Source: Yponomeuta sedellus
Taxonomy: Eukaryota; Arthropoda; Insecta; Lepidoptera; Yponomeutidae
Assembly: GCA_934045075.1 (NCBI GenBank)
Contig: OW203722.1
Span: 18,948,986 to 19,012,985 of the forward strand
Length of the DNA stretch: 64,000 bases
Direction of reading: 5' to 3'
Under the pieces are notes generated by a model that made no database searches, was not told the origin of the DNA, and saw nothing but the letters and a program-made list of their open reading frames with translations. The position numbers and the translations under genes are program-made. Shown here in pieces: positions 1 to 9,865 of the stretch (its first letter is position 1; every line of letters begins with the position of its first letter).

Positions 1-190
1 AAATTTAAAAACCTATTTAGAGGCTAAAAATTTCACGCAACCTCTGGCTATCCGTGCCAGCGCTCTATCAATTGAGCCAATGGGCGACTCACCGGCATCA
101 GTGAAATTTCGAACCTCTTTACACTATTCTCTGTATTACGTACAGGTAATTTGCTTAAGCCAGATGTCGCTGCCTGATGCAAATTGCAAG
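1..190 (-). mobile_element. SINE-B copy (tRNA-derived), window-edge
   Basis: Reverse-strand copy of the tRNA-derived family SINE-B. Read on the minus strand it has the head 'GTAATACAGAGAATAGTGTA', then 'GATGCCGGTGAGTCGCCC', the A-box-like 'TTGGCTCAATTG', and the tail 'AGCCTCTAAATAGGTTTTT'. The B-box half of the tRNA part is damaged. The copy runs off the left edge of the window. Confidence 0.8.
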
Positions 191-467
191 TAAACGATTA
201 AGGCGCAAGATTGTCGCAAGCCATTGCGCCAACGCCAACACTGACAGTACTATGCATTTGTTTATTTATGGGTAAGTTATATCCAGTGAGTATCTATCTA
301 GTATGACGTTGTAGGGTCCGCAAGAAAAAAAATATCGGTAAACTTTCCTGTTTAGTAGCCACACCCTCCACCCCGCACCGTGCAGATACCTCAGTGGGCG
401 TGTCCCAGTATATTCATTAAAGTTCTTAACCAAAATCAAACGGTTTTATTTATAGAAACTCAATTCA
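191..467. other. Stretch with nothing recognised
   Basis: I see no gene and no repeat that recurs elsewhere in the window. Confidence 0.5.
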
Positions 468-471
468 TTAA

Positions 472-635
472 AGCCAGGTTTTCACGGTCTTAGTACGCTC
501 GGACCGAGTACGCCATCCGAGTATACTTATGATTGGACGGTTTTTCGTGAAAACACCAAAATAGCCAATCAGAAGTATTAGTTTACTCGAATGGCGCACT
601 CGGACCGAGCGCACTAAGACCGTGAAAACGCGGCT
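472..635. mobile_element. Snapback MITE-1, copy a (piggyBac-like, TTAA-flanked)
   Basis: A 164-bp, almost wholly palindromic element. The left end 'AGCCAGGTTTTCACGGTC' pairs with the right end, whose reverse complement begins 'AGCCGCGTTTTCACGGTC'. It is flanked on both sides by TTAA (468-471 and 636-639), the target duplication of piggyBac-type transposases. The arms run on through 'CGGACCGAG', 'GCC(A)TCCGAGT' and 'TGATTGG' to a short centre. It has no coding capacity, so it is non-autonomous. A second copy lies at 3541-3710. Confidence 0.8.
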
Positions 636-639
636 TTAA

Positions 640-1609
640 ACTCTGCAAAAACGTTGACTAAAAAGTCTGTGGTGGACATTTTACAAGGAAAAGAAGTAAT
701 CACAGGTAAAATAAACAGACTATGGGGACTGCCACAAAAGAATAGTGTTTCTGAAAATGAAGGCGAAAGCGTTGTCATCAAATTTAAATTTTGTTAAAAT
801 TTAGTGGCCAGTTAATATATACTCGTGGTCACATAACCAGCCAACGAAGGTAGCAAACAGTCGCAGTCAGTGTCGCTACCTTAAATTCAATAAACGATAG
901 GCCACACTTCCGAGATCCTAATTAATGTCCGAATATTAACGTAGAAGAGTCTTATCTTATCTAATGTCATTATGATAACGATTTTCAGCCCACGGCTGTC
1001 CACTGGTGGGTACAGGCCTTTTTTCCCAAATACTATCTCTCACGACCCCTTGTCAGCCGTATCCACGGACTCTCTGTCAACTCAACTACATCCTCTGACC
1101 ATCGGGGTGCTGGTCTGCCCACTGACCAGTCCAGTTCTCAGGAGCCACTCTGTGATTGTCCTAGTACGTCTGCCGTCTTTCCGCCTCGCAAGGTATCCTG
1201 TCCATTTCCATTTCATTCTCGAGACTCTTTCGCCTAATTAATGTGTCAGTAACAAATTTCTTTCTTTTTATACAGTTTCTTTTTTGTATCTCTCTCAAGC
1301 GAGATATGCCAGAGACTCGCGTTTTATTGCTATCGTATCCTCTTTGATGTTTGACATTCACTTTTTTAAATGTTTCATAAATTATTCCCTTCAAGGTTGC
1401 TAGCAATTTATCATCAAAAGCGAAGGAACACTTTAGCACTTAGTAAGGAACGAAAGCGGTGGCTGTACAGAGGATGAACGTTGCTCCACAAGCATGCGAC
1501 CCGGGTTCGAATCTCAACACACTATGTATAGCTATCACTTTAGTGTCTACAATACGAAGAACAAGATGTCCCATTTAAAATTTTAAATTACATGCACCAT
1601 ACAATATCT
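640..1609. other. Mostly unrecognised; weak repeat similarity 1085-1200
   Basis: No supported gene. Positions 1085-1200 ('GACCATCGGGGTGCTGGTCT', 'CCCACTGACC') resemble the tandem unit at 41.1-41.6 kb. Around 1455-1520 there is a B-box-like 'CCGGGTTCGAATCTC' suggesting a decayed tRNA-like SINE. An 89-codon open frame at 972-1241 runs through the first repeat and looks fortuitous. Confidence 0.4.
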
Positions 1610-2172
1610 ACCAACAACAGGCGCGGTCAGGTGCAGGATGGGTGACTCTCCCGTGACTACTGGCATTTTTTCCGAGCGCTTCCGTGCTTTGCAAGCGGGG
1701 CCTGCGGGGCCCTCAGGGGGCTTATTGGCGGCTTGATAACATCTGACAGTAAGGGCGAGATAAATAGTCGCTTCTAAGAACAAGTCTTAGCGAAAGCACT
1801 TGCTTAAGAATCGATTTGTCTATCATAGACAGTACTTTGGCACTCTCTAAGTCGCGAAACCCGGACTAATTCTTAGCATTGGCCTAAGAACATGCTTAGG
1901 TAAGCAAACGTCTACTTTGATACTTAGCTAAGTTAGCCTGAAGTAATGCTTAGGGAAGCTTGAGTACGGACTTGGGCTAAGCAACGACTATTTATCTCGC
2001 CCTAAGACCCGCCACTGTCTTACATTCCTCCACCAACCCGGACTTGACCACCGTAGTGGAGTATGGCTTAACCTTCCTGCGATGCTGGAAAAGACCCGTG
2101 CCCCAGCATTGGGGATATATCAAATACCAACGATGCATTGAGGACATACAAGGGTTGATATCAACATCGACT
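1610..2172 (+). mobile_element. SINE-A copy (5S-like head), interrupted by a MITE
   Basis: A SINE-A copy lacking its first ~50 bases. It starts at 'CAACAACAGGCGCGGTCAGG', reads 'GGATGGGTGAC', and passes through the shared body to 'GCGGCTTGATAACATCTGAC'. It is then split by the 250-bp element at 1753-2002. It resumes at 'GACCCGCCACTG' and ends in the 'GACATACAAGGGTTGATAT' tail. The uninterrupted copies (for example at 38057) supply the pre-insertion sequence 'CAGTAAGGCCCGCCACTG'. Confidence 0.85.
1753..2002. mobile_element. Harbinger-like MITE nested in SINE-A (TAA duplication)
   Basis: A 250-bp element whose ends match exactly for 18 bases: 'GGGCGAGATAAATAGTCG' from 1753 and its reverse complement ending at 2002. 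TAA flanks both sides (1750-1752 and 2003-2005). A 3-bp TWA duplication with G-rich termini is typical of PIF/Harbinger. The interior repeats CTTAG/CTAAG many times and has no open frame of note. The host SINE shows an empty site in its sister copies, so the boundaries are firm. Confidence 0.85.
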
Positions 2173-2349
2173 ATACCTACCACCAATTAATCAATCAACA
2201 AATCAGTCTCTACTCTTCCACTGCTTGACTTACGCCTCTTTCATGGCCTTCACCATCTTCATCCACTCATTACTATCGATCTGCCCCAAATCGTCGGCGA
2301 GCTGGTGGGCGTCCTACGCAGCGTTTATATACACCAAATAAGCAAATAT

Positions 2350-2532
2350 CTTAAAAACCTATTTAGAGGCCAAAAATTAGAGGCCACCCATGCCGGGATT
2401 CAAACCCGCGACCTCTGGCTATCCGTGCCAGCGCTTTTTCCAACTGAGCTAATGGGTGACTCACCGGCATCAGTGAAATGTCGAACCTCTTTACACTATT
2501 CTCTGTATTATGTACAGGCAGCGAAATCTGGC
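2350..2532 (-). mobile_element. SINE-B copy, left half of an inverted pair
   Basis: Minus-strand SINE-B with tail 'AAAAACCTATTTAGAGGC' (as written on +), B-box complement 'GGGATTCAAACC', A-box complement 'CCAACTGAGCTAATGG' and head 'CACTATTCTCTGTATTATG'. It meets a plus-strand copy head-to-head at 2532/2533. Confidence 0.85.
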
Positions 2533-2803
2533 GCATCTAACTGCAAAGTAGGTAGGGCTGTAAGTGATGCAATTTACTTCAGCCAGATGTCGCTGCCTGT
2601 ACGTAATACAGAGAATAGTGTAAAGAGGTTCGAATTTCACTGATGCCGGTCAGTCGCCCATTTGCTCGGTTGGAAAGAGCGCTGGCACGGATAGCCAGAA
2701 GTCGAGGGTTCGAATCCCGGCATGGGTGGAATTTTTGGCCTCTAAATAGGTTTTTAAAATTGTCCTTAGCACGGGTTAGTGCATTAAAAATAAAAATAGT
2801 ATA
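2533..2803 (+). mobile_element. SINE-B copy, right half of an inverted pair
   Basis: Near full-length plus-strand SINE-B: 'CATCTAACTGCAAAGTAGG', 'CTTCAGCCAGATGTCGCTGC', 'GTAATACAGAGAATAGTGTA', the tRNA-like part with 'GCTCGGTTGGAAAGAGC' and 'GGGTTCGAATCCCGGC', then the tail 'CTCTAAATAGGTTTTTAAAA' and terminal 'TTAGTGCATTAAAAATAAAA'. Confidence 0.88.
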
Positions 2804-3540
2804 AGCTATCTACCATAGTCTCGTGAAAAACACTTCATAAAAATATAATAAAATGATTCTACATAAGTAGTAAAACAAAACTTTCATACATAAAAAAATA
2901 TAACCGTCTCTTACGACAAAAGATCGTGTAAGTAAATAAGGAAGTTAATGATACATAAAAGAATTGTAAATTTTGGAGTGGCAGTATCACTCACTAGTGG
3001 CAAAGAATACATCATAAGGAAATTTAAGTATCTAATGTGTTCCCATACTTATAGCCTGTTTGATATTACTGAAAAGCTTGTTATTTTTGTTGATCTAAAA
3101 AGACCCTTTCGAGTAGACTACACACTTCTTTCTAGTGGAGTGTTTCTTTCTCTTTTTATTTACTATGTAATTCGACTAATTTGTCCGTTCATACTACGAG
3201 TAACGACTAGACACGCGGGATTGATCGGGGTGGGAGGGGTGGCACTCAAACCCTGAATAAAAAAACCATTCTATTTTCTCTTTAGTTTTCTTCTTAGAGT
3301 ATCGATGGCATGCTGTCGTGGTAAAAGTATTTGCCAATCAACGTAAGGGACTAGATGATTGTTGCCTAGGGTGCGCCAGACGTACAGTCTCAGTGAGTAG
3401 GTCGTACGGGGAGGTTCCTTTCAAATACCCCTCTCTTTAGTTATACGGCGGGTCTATTAAGACAATGAGTGGAACACATAAAAATAAGCTCGCACTTCAC
3501 TCTGGAGTGTAGAACAGCCATCTTATTCATTCGTTATTTA
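2804..3540. other. Mostly unrecognised; short repeat near 3343-3405
   Basis: No supported gene. A 102-codon open frame at 2948-3256 has no recognisable domain. The short segment 'GTAAGGGACTAGATGATTGT' to 'GGTGCGCCAGA' recurs at 52448-52500 and, inverted, at 62805-62875, so it belongs to an interspersed repeat I cannot name. Confidence 0.4.
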
Positions 3541-3710
3541 AGCCAGGTTTTCAAGGTCTTAGTGGACTTGGACCGAGTGCGCCATCCGAGTAAACTAATG
3601 CTTCTGATTGGACGGTTTTTCGTGACAACACCAAAATAGCCAATCAGAAGCATTAGTTTACTCGGATGGCGCATTCGGTCCGAGTCCACTAAGACCGTGA
3701 AAACGCGGGT
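3541..3710. mobile_element. Snapback MITE-1, copy b
   Basis: Second copy of the element at 472-635, with the same palindromic layout: 'AGCCAGGTTTTC' at the left and 'GAAAACGCGGG' at the right. The inner arms 'TAAACTAATGCTTCTGATTG' and their complement are nearly perfect. The flanks (TTTA and TTTAG) no longer show a clean TTAA pair, so it is older or truncated. Confidence 0.75.
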
Positions 3711-3733
3711 TTAGTAATGTAAAACGTGTCTTA

Positions 3734-3940
3734 CAGTCTGTTAGCCTTTAGAATATACCTCGGGCTCTTGAATAGGGTTCGGTTTTTGCCGAAAGCAAAC
3801 GAATGTAATACTACTTCCTGCTGATGATCAAGTTCTGATTTCGAAATTAAGTGTCATATTAGTTCCGATATTTCTATTACACGAATATATCCGATTCTAT
3901 CCGATAGTAGCCGAGGTATATTCTAAAAGCTAACAGACTA
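3734..3940. mobile_element. MITE-2, copy a (Tc1/mariner-like, TA-flanked)
   Basis: A 207-bp element with inverted ends: 'CAGTCTGTTAGCCTTTAG' at the left and 'CTAAAAGCTAACAGACTA' at the right, both continuing into 'GAATATACCTCGG'. TA flanks both sides. Termini beginning CAGT with a TA target fit Tc1/mariner non-autonomous elements. An inverted copy of the whole element is at 55781-55997. Confidence 0.75.
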
Positions 3941-3956
3941 TAGCTTGTTACGTGAT

Positions 3957-4027
3957 TAACCTTTTTCCCAAAGAGACAGTATGGACTTATACTTTCTGTT
4001 TTGTCTCTCTCTTTGAGAAAAGGTTTG
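3957..4027. repeat. Short imperfect hairpin
   Basis: Left arm 'AACCTTTTTCCCAAAGAGAC' and right arm 'GTCTCTCTCTTTGAGAAAAG' are imperfect inverted repeats separated by about 25 bases. It could be a very small snapback element. No flanking duplication is clear. Confidence 0.45.
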
Positions 4028-4439
4028 TGTCGTGCAGTGAGACGTAAATAAGCTGCCTAAACTATTGTGCTAAGACTCAGAAACATCATTCACTGCGTCT
4101 CTCAAAGGAATGGAAACTGATCTGACATGGCAACAATGCCTACGCTAAAGTAGCTGCTGTATGATAAGTCAGAAGATACCATTCAGCGTGCTTGATGGAA
4201 TGCGGACCCATGTCAAGTCGTTTTCACGTCTGTCCGAGTTAATATCACCTACCCTCGGATACTGACTATTTCTATGGCTATACAGGAAAATCTTCGCTTC
4301 AAACGTTTTCATCCAGCACCCACATGGTTTGATTCTGCAAACGTGATTTCTGATAAGTTTCTCAAAGTACTGAGATGGTAACTAAGATAATAAGCTAAAA
4401 AGAAAAGTAGATTAAAACTGACATGACACGTACAGAAAT

Positions 4440-4850
4440 CATCATCATCATTATTTACCCATTATGTCCCCACCGGGGGGCAAGGGTCTCTTCCCTGAGG
4501 AAGGTATAGGCGATACTCCACCAAGGGGGCCAAGGTACTGGTGGAGGCTTGCAAGACTAGTGGCTGGTCTTACTGCCAGAAGTTTTCAAGCCGCCCTAAA
4601 GCGGCTTGAAAACTTCTTGGCTTAACGACTTGGCTTAGACTTACTTGGCTTAACGACTGCCATCTATGGACGGCAGCCGGCACCAACTGTTTAACGTGCC
4701 TTGCGAAGCACGGAACCCCTTGGAAAAATGCCAATAGCGTTAGTCATACACGGTCACCCATCCATGCACTGAACGCACCCTATGTTGCTTAACCTTCGTG
4801 ATCGTTTAAGATCACTCAGGCAGCCGGAGCTACGAACTATTCACCTTAAA
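4440..4850 (-). mobile_element. SINE-A copy
   Basis: Minus-strand SINE-A. On the plus strand it starts with the tail complement 'TTATGTCCCCACC', passes 'AAGCCGCC', 'GCCGGCACCAAC' and 'GTGCCTTGCGAAGCACGGAA', and reaches the 5S-like head complement 'CGGTCACCCATCC'. An internal short duplication ('TTGGCTTAACGAC' twice) makes this copy irregular. Confidence 0.75.
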
Positions 4851-6339
4851 TATTTTGCACAGAAATATTTAAGGGTTTTATGAATAAAAACTGTGATTTA
4901 ATGGGCCATCTAGCGTCACCACTAGAAAAAAATTAACTCTTATGATACGAAAAATATTTTTTTGCAAAAAAATTAAATCATAATAACTCCATAATGGTGA
5001 TTCTAATGTTTAGAACCTTCGTGCAGTCTAAGGAAACCTTGGTAGCATCGAACCGACCAGCCAAGGGGGGAGAATGAGTATTGCTAGTTGTTTTTACAAT
5101 AATCTGCCGTGAATGTAACGAAAAAAAAACACCATTGTAACTAAAACTGCTTATCAAACTTAGAAAACGTCGTAACCTTACCGCTTTCGGCGAGCCAACT
5201 TTGAGGATTTCTAGAAACCATTTCTACCTGCTTCCTAACAATAAGTGCTACTACGGAAGCTCCAAGAAGTCTCAATCGAAAACCTGCAATAGACTAAGAA
5301 AAGATAAGAGATAGAACAATATTTACATATTAACCCAAGAGTACAGTTATTCACTATTATTTCATGTCATTGGAAGTATATCTATTTATTTATCTCTTAT
5401 TTTTGGGTCTTTGCTATCTGAATAAAAAGTGAAATCAATAAATTAAGACTTTTTATGTACTTTCGTATGGTGTGGAATAGAGAATAAATAATCTAATCAA
5501 CAGATCTACTATCGATGGCAGATAAAGGTATTATTATCATTATTAAGTATTACTATCCATATTACAATGTCGCGCGGTCGACAAAAATGTGAACAACGTT
5601 GAGCCGGTGTGTCTATGCATACTAAAATAATCCTTAAATACTTACTAAGTTGGAGTTACAATTGCACAAAAACGTCCATTCCACTGACGGTCTACCTACT
5701 TTGCCAATGTGCCTACTATAATGCCTACTTTTCCACTAACTATTCGTTCTCACAGAGCGACAAGTCCCATAGATATCGCGGAAAACCCGCCCTTAAGGAT
5801 CTTTGTGCAAGAGATACCAGCAGTAACTGTAACCAATGACTACGCAGGCTCAATTTACGATGCATAAAAGCTCGAGATAATAATTTCCTCACATCTCCAC
5901 GAGTCATATTCAATATTTTTATTAAGGTGCCACATGCGCGACCCTCATTCTAGGCCCTACATGTGGACGGAATTTAGCTAAATGACAGTGTAATAAATTT
6001 CGCTGGCATATGATCCATAAACCGGCGGATTGACGGCAGGCCCTCTTGACGACTGCCCGGGAATTGCGTAATAAGGACGAAATTCGGGATTAAAGGCGCT
6101 TATTTACATAGAAATAAGGGTGGCCCTGTGATTGGTAATTGGTGGCTCTCGACTGGATGTTTACTCTTTTTTCCGTTTATTTCGAGGGCCGAGATCGCGA
6201 TTCAAGTCCCTTTTGAGCGGCGTGACCTTTCCTTTACGTAGATTTTAAGCGTGTGTTTTGGTCGTGAATGCGGGCACACTGAACTTTGATTTTCATCGGT
6301 AAGTCAATGACATAATTTCATAATACAGATCAACCCTAC
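4851..6339. other. Long stretch with no recognised element
   Basis: About 1.5 kb without a gene I can support. A 76-codon open frame at 5609-5839 has no recognisable motif, start context or neighbour. Base composition is strongly AT-rich until about 5930, then more mixed. Confidence 0.4.
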
Positions 6340-6626
6340 AAGTAGCTACCTACTCGGGGCTGCAAGTGATGCAAATTACTTCAGCCAGATGTTACTGCCT
6401 ATACGTAATACAGAGAGTAGTGTAAAGAGGTTCGAAATTTCACTGATGCCGGTAAGTCGCCCATTAGCTCAGTTGGGAGAGCGCTGGCACGGTTAGCCAG
6501 AGGTCGCGGGTTCGAGTGGAATTTTGGGTGGGATTGGGTGGAATTTTTGGCCTCTAAATAAAAACCCATTTAAAGGCCAAATTGTCCTTAGCACGAGTTA
6601 GTGCATTAAAAAGAATATAACCCTAC
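6340..6626 (+). mobile_element. SINE-B copy with altered 3' part
   Basis: Plus-strand SINE-B: 'CTCGGGGCTGCAAGTGATGC', 'GTAATACAGAGAGTAGTGTA', A box 'TTAGCTCAGTTGGGAGAGC'. The B-box side has been rearranged: after 'GGGTTCGAGTGG' the sequence repeats the 'GTGGAATTTTGG' motif before resuming the tail 'TTAGTGCATTAAAAAG'. This copy is unlikely to keep a pol III B box. Confidence 0.8.
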
Positions 6627-6736
6627 CAATTTAGGAAAAAAATTGTGGTTCTGTAATGATTGTTACTTCGACTATGTTGGTCAGTAAACAGAAAACGTTT
6701 TTTAGTATTTCTTAATGATTTTCGATACTCATACAT

Positions 6737-6847
6737 CGGGTCTAATCGCGATTAGTCTACCCGAGACCACGGCAACTGTAACGCTGCCGAAACGTCGGGA
6801 AATAAGCTAATTACATTTTACCTAATAAATAATCGCGATTTGACCCG
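6737..6847. mobile_element. MITE-3, copy a
   Basis: Inverted ends 'CGGGTCTAATCGCGATTA' at the left and 'AATCGCGATTTGACCCG' at the right enclose 'ACCACGGCAACTGTAACGCT' and 'AACGTCGGGAAATAAG'. A second copy is at 46325-46463 and an inverted partial copy at 36080-36160. The element at 48725-48887 has a related core. Confidence 0.65.
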
Positions 6848-7179
6848 TTTAATATATAACGGTTTTTTCTGTTAATAAAAGAGTTAGCGTGTGTTTTTGT
6901 CGGTTACTGAAATTCCATTTCTATAATTTTAGTGTATTTTTATCAGAACTGAAAAGTTTCAAAGCAATAAATTTTCAGGGTTTAAGAGGCTTACAAGAAT
7001 TGAACGAGGCATGTACCATTTATAAAAGTTAAATAAGACTGGTTTCAACAACTACTTAACTTTAAAGCTAGTACAATGCATGAGAAATTGAGAAATCTAC
7101 CATTGAAAATAATTATGTACCTAAACTCTGTTAATTAAGGACTTTGAAAAGACCAAGTTTGGTGAGTGTTTTTGTCCAT

Positions 7180-7290
7180 TATTTCTCCACATTGATCTAG
7201 ATTTTGAAATGAACACCTAGTTGGGATTGTAACGTTCATTAAGCCGCTGTTTCTGCGCTACTTTGAATAAAACCTTTTCATTTCATTTCA
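7180..7290 (+). mobile_element. LINE 3' tail fragment
   Basis: 'TTGTAACGTTCATTAAGCCG', 'TTTCTGCGCTACTTTGAATA', then AAACC and a (TTTCA)n end. The same segment recurs at 8665-8775, and in diverged form at 51575-51665. This looks like the 3' untranslated end of a non-LTR retrotransposon with a short repeat tail. The clade cannot be decided from this part. Confidence 0.6.
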
Positions 7291-7334
7291 CTACAATTTA
7301 CTTCACATAGTTTTCAATTTTCCTTTATTTCACA

Positions 7335-7460
7335 TAGTTTTCTATGACAGTCCGATTTACATTTCAAAGTCGATAACACACAGATTAACAAGTAAACAGA
7401 CTGGGCTATGTAATGTTCATCGAATTACATAGTTATCTGTACAACGAATTGTCATAACAA
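7335..7460 (-). repeat. Interspersed repeat R3
   Basis: Contains 'CACAGATTAACAAGTA' and 'CGAATTGTCATAAC', which match, in the other orientation, 'TACTTGTTAATCTGTGGGTT' near 29975 and related sequence at 52140-52215. Its type is unknown. Confidence 0.5.
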
Positions 7461-7533
7461 CCCTTGAACCAGTAAAGCAAGTATACATTTTCCATTGGTT
7501 TTAGACTTATTTCAAAGTGATAGGGTTCAATTA

Positions 7534-7662
7534 GGACGCCCTCCGACCAGGTGGGATGACCATCTGCAAAAAACCGCCGGCAGATACTGGATGCGGCAAG
7601 CTCAAGACAGGGCGCTATGGCGCTCATTAAGGGAGGGCTATGTCCAGCAGTGGACTACATAA
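7534..7662 (+). pseudogene. RTE-like retrotransposon, C-terminal pol fragment
   Basis: A 42-codon frame ending in TAA reads GRPPTRWDDHLQKTAG, then RYWMRQAQDRALWRSL, then REGYVQQWTT. This is the C-terminal block of lepidopteran RTE-like pol proteins: an arginine/proline stretch, W-D-D, a run ending A-Q-D-R-x-x-W, and a terminal Y-V-Q-Q-W. The upstream sequence shows no endonuclease or reverse transcriptase in frame, so this is a 5'-truncated dead copy. The 3' sequence 'GAAGAAGAAGAA' is a likely tail. Confidence 0.8.
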
Positions 7663-7679
7663 TATAGCTTGAAGAAGAA

Positions 7680-8660
7680 GAAAGGTTCAATTTAAGGTGG
7701 CCTCTAATATACCAGTACCAAGTAAAGGGATAAACTATTTGTAGGTTTATAAAACAGACACATTCAAGAGACTGAAAATAAAATCACCAAACGATCTACT
7801 TGGTTGTTTGGTGATTTTAACCTACCGAGCCAAGAAAAAGTAATATGGATATGCCACAGGGCATATACCATGCAAGCCCACTAAGACAATGAAGCCAAAA
7901 TTCTAGCTTAATGTCAAGGACAGATTGCTAGAAAAAAAGGAAGCGAAAAAAAAAACAGGCCCTAGGTGAACCGTCTGTGAATCTGTCATCGCGCTATAAT
8001 GCATTTACAATGAGTGCACCACTACCATAGAAAGCCAACAATCGATGCTTCTACGCCATGCTTTTAATCCAACACTCGCGTCGAATTTAATTCAGATTTT
8101 TAATGGAATAACTGGCCTTTTTGTGGTGCGGATTGAATTAGATCGCAGTGAAAATGTAAATATGACTGCACAGCACGGCGTAACGAACTTATTATCTTTG
8201 CTTTGTGGCTCTAACTGTGTTAGTTCCAAACAGACCCGTGAATTCAGTAATGTTGTACAAAGCGGCAGAGAACAATTTTTTTGGAACAAAATTTTAAACC
8301 ACTTCTGATTTGTACCTGTTGAAATACAGTTGACATACTTTACAATTTTACACGAAATTTGTTTAGTCCTCTATTCTAGAATAATCGACTTTCACATAAC
8401 CAGCCTGGGATACTTTTTTAATTACAAAGTTTAGATATAAAACTGGCTAGGGTTTAGTTCAATACTAGTTTTACAGAATTATTAATTTCGTTTCGTAAAA
8501 TCCCGCTGTATTAGCTTTATATGCCAAGAAAACTGGTTTTAAAATCACTTTTCCTAAATTCCTAAAAAAAGCTTAGAATCATTTTTAATGTTTTTTTTTT
8601 TCATTCACTTTTCCTATAATTACTTTTCCTATAATTATTAATCTTCACCATTTTCATGAC
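7680..8660. other. Unrecognised stretch with two overlapping short frames
   Basis: Positions 8045-8308 (+) and 8092-8289 (-) are open over the same bases but encode nothing I recognise. The sequence is AT-rich with A/T runs. The motif 'CCAAACGATCTACTTGGTTGTTTGGTG' region near 7787-7815 forms a small hairpin. Confidence 0.35.
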
Positions 8661-8664
8661 TTTT

Positions 8665-8775
8665 ATCATCTTTCATCATGTTTTGAAATGGACTCCTAGT
8701 TTGAATTGTAACGTTCATTAAGCCGCAATTTCTGCGCTTTTTTGAATAAAACCTTTTCATTTCATTTTCACAACC
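8665..8775 (+). mobile_element. LINE 3' tail fragment, second copy
   Basis: Repeats the 7180-7290 sequence: 'TTGTAACGTTCATTAAGCCG', 'TTTCTGCGC', 'GAATAAAACCTTTTCATTTC'. It is preceded by 'GAAATGGACTCCTAGTTTG', compared with 'GAAATGAACACCTAGTTGG' in the first copy. Confidence 0.6.
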
Positions 8776-8889
8776 TATTTGAATGAGCATTTTGGAGTGT
8801 TTTAAGGAATTCGGATTTTGTAAATAAGACTGTAAACTCACCCCAGCAAGCTCAAAACCCAAAGTAAAAAATATATGTTTCAACGTATG

Positions 8890-9000
8890 ATATTTACATC
8901 CTGTTTGCTGAATGTCGAATGTAAAATGTAAGCCGCTGCCTTTGGGCCATAGTGTAGTCGAGAAAAAGGTAGCGAAAGAAAGAACTCCACTCTGTAGGTA
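8890..9000 (-). mobile_element. Interspersed repeat, inverted relative to 29510-29640
   Basis: 'GAATGTAAAATGTAAGCCGC', 'GGGCCATAGTGTAGTCGAGA' and 'GAACTCCACTCTG' are the reverse complement of the segment at 29510-29640, which ends in a LINE-like 'GAAATAAATTGAATTGAAT'. It is a non-LTR 3' end of unknown clade. Confidence 0.55.
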
Positions 9001-9204
9001 TATTTTGTTGATTAAAGCTTAGACTCCGTTTTTCTACTGTTTCCTAATTGATTACGTAGCCTTTCACCGTATATTCACGTTTATAATCATCATTATCACC
9101 TATTACTAAAGTCCAAAGATGACTATTTCTTTTAAGGCGTTTCGGGGCGCTAACTATCACCATTAATCGAAAAAAAAAATCATAACTTGTTTTATAATAT
9201 TATA

Positions 9205-9310
9205 TTTTCTTTATTAAGATACAAAGTAACATAGACAATAATTAAAAATTCATTTACAAAAATTTCGTCCACAAAGTCCGAGAAAAATAATACAAAAATT
9301 ATATAAAAAA
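9205..9310 (-). mobile_element. LINE 3' tail-like A/T-rich fragment
   Basis: 'TTTCTTTATTAAGATACAAA' and following poly-A/T sequence resemble the inverted 3' ends of the 'CAATAAAG' LINE family seen elsewhere. There is no conserved internal block, so this is weak. Confidence 0.3.
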
Positions 9311-9329
9311 AAATTTATAATAGGTTTTA

Positions 9330-9470
9330 TCTAAAAGTGATCATGAGGAATCTTAACAACTGTGACCACTATTTTTAGTGTAGTCTAGAACCTATCTAAG
9401 GATTACGACTACAACTGCACTACAACGTCAGCATTGCAATGTTGTAGTCGTTTTCTTTATAACATCCTGG
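9330..9470 (+). mobile_element. MITE-4, single-ended partial copy
   Basis: 'AAAAGTGATCATGAGGAATC', 'TTAACAACTGTGACCACTAT' and 'TTTTAGTGTAGTCTAGAACC' match one end of the complete element at 29647-29862. The opposite end is not visible. Confidence 0.55.
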
Positions 9471-9737
9471 ATGACTAATATCATCCACGGCAGCCGATGG
9501 GAATAGGTACATCCATGGAAATACACCCAGACCGAAATCATATCGATGACAGCAGATTTCAATGGGAATCGAAGAAATGACCTCTTATTTAGTAGATAAG
9601 CGTATTAACAACTAGACCAACGCAGCAGTCAAAACTTTTTACCGCGTACCGTCCCGCAGAAAAAAGTGTAGAAAACCATACACAGATAAATTTGCACTGG
9701 CTACCCGTCTTTCTAATTTCCTTCAGCAACTTCCCAT

Positions 9738-9865
9738 CGACAGGTTGCCTGTAAGAAATTGCTTTTAGCAATAAGGCCGCCAATTGTACTATGTATATTT
9801 GTAATTATTTTCTATTTGTGGTTTTTCCAGTGTACAATAAAGAATATTCTTATCTTACGCGAGTG
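9738..9865 (+). mobile_element. LINE 3' end (CAATAAAG family)
   Basis: 'GGTTGCCTGTAAGAAATTGC', 'TTTTAGCAATAAGGCCGCCA', then 'GTGTACAATAAAGAATATTC' and a TTATCTTA tail. This recurrent 3' end is found at least eight times in the window, in both orientations. It belongs to a jockey- or I-like LINE, to judge from my memory of lepidopteran repeats, and carries no coding part here. Confidence 0.65.
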
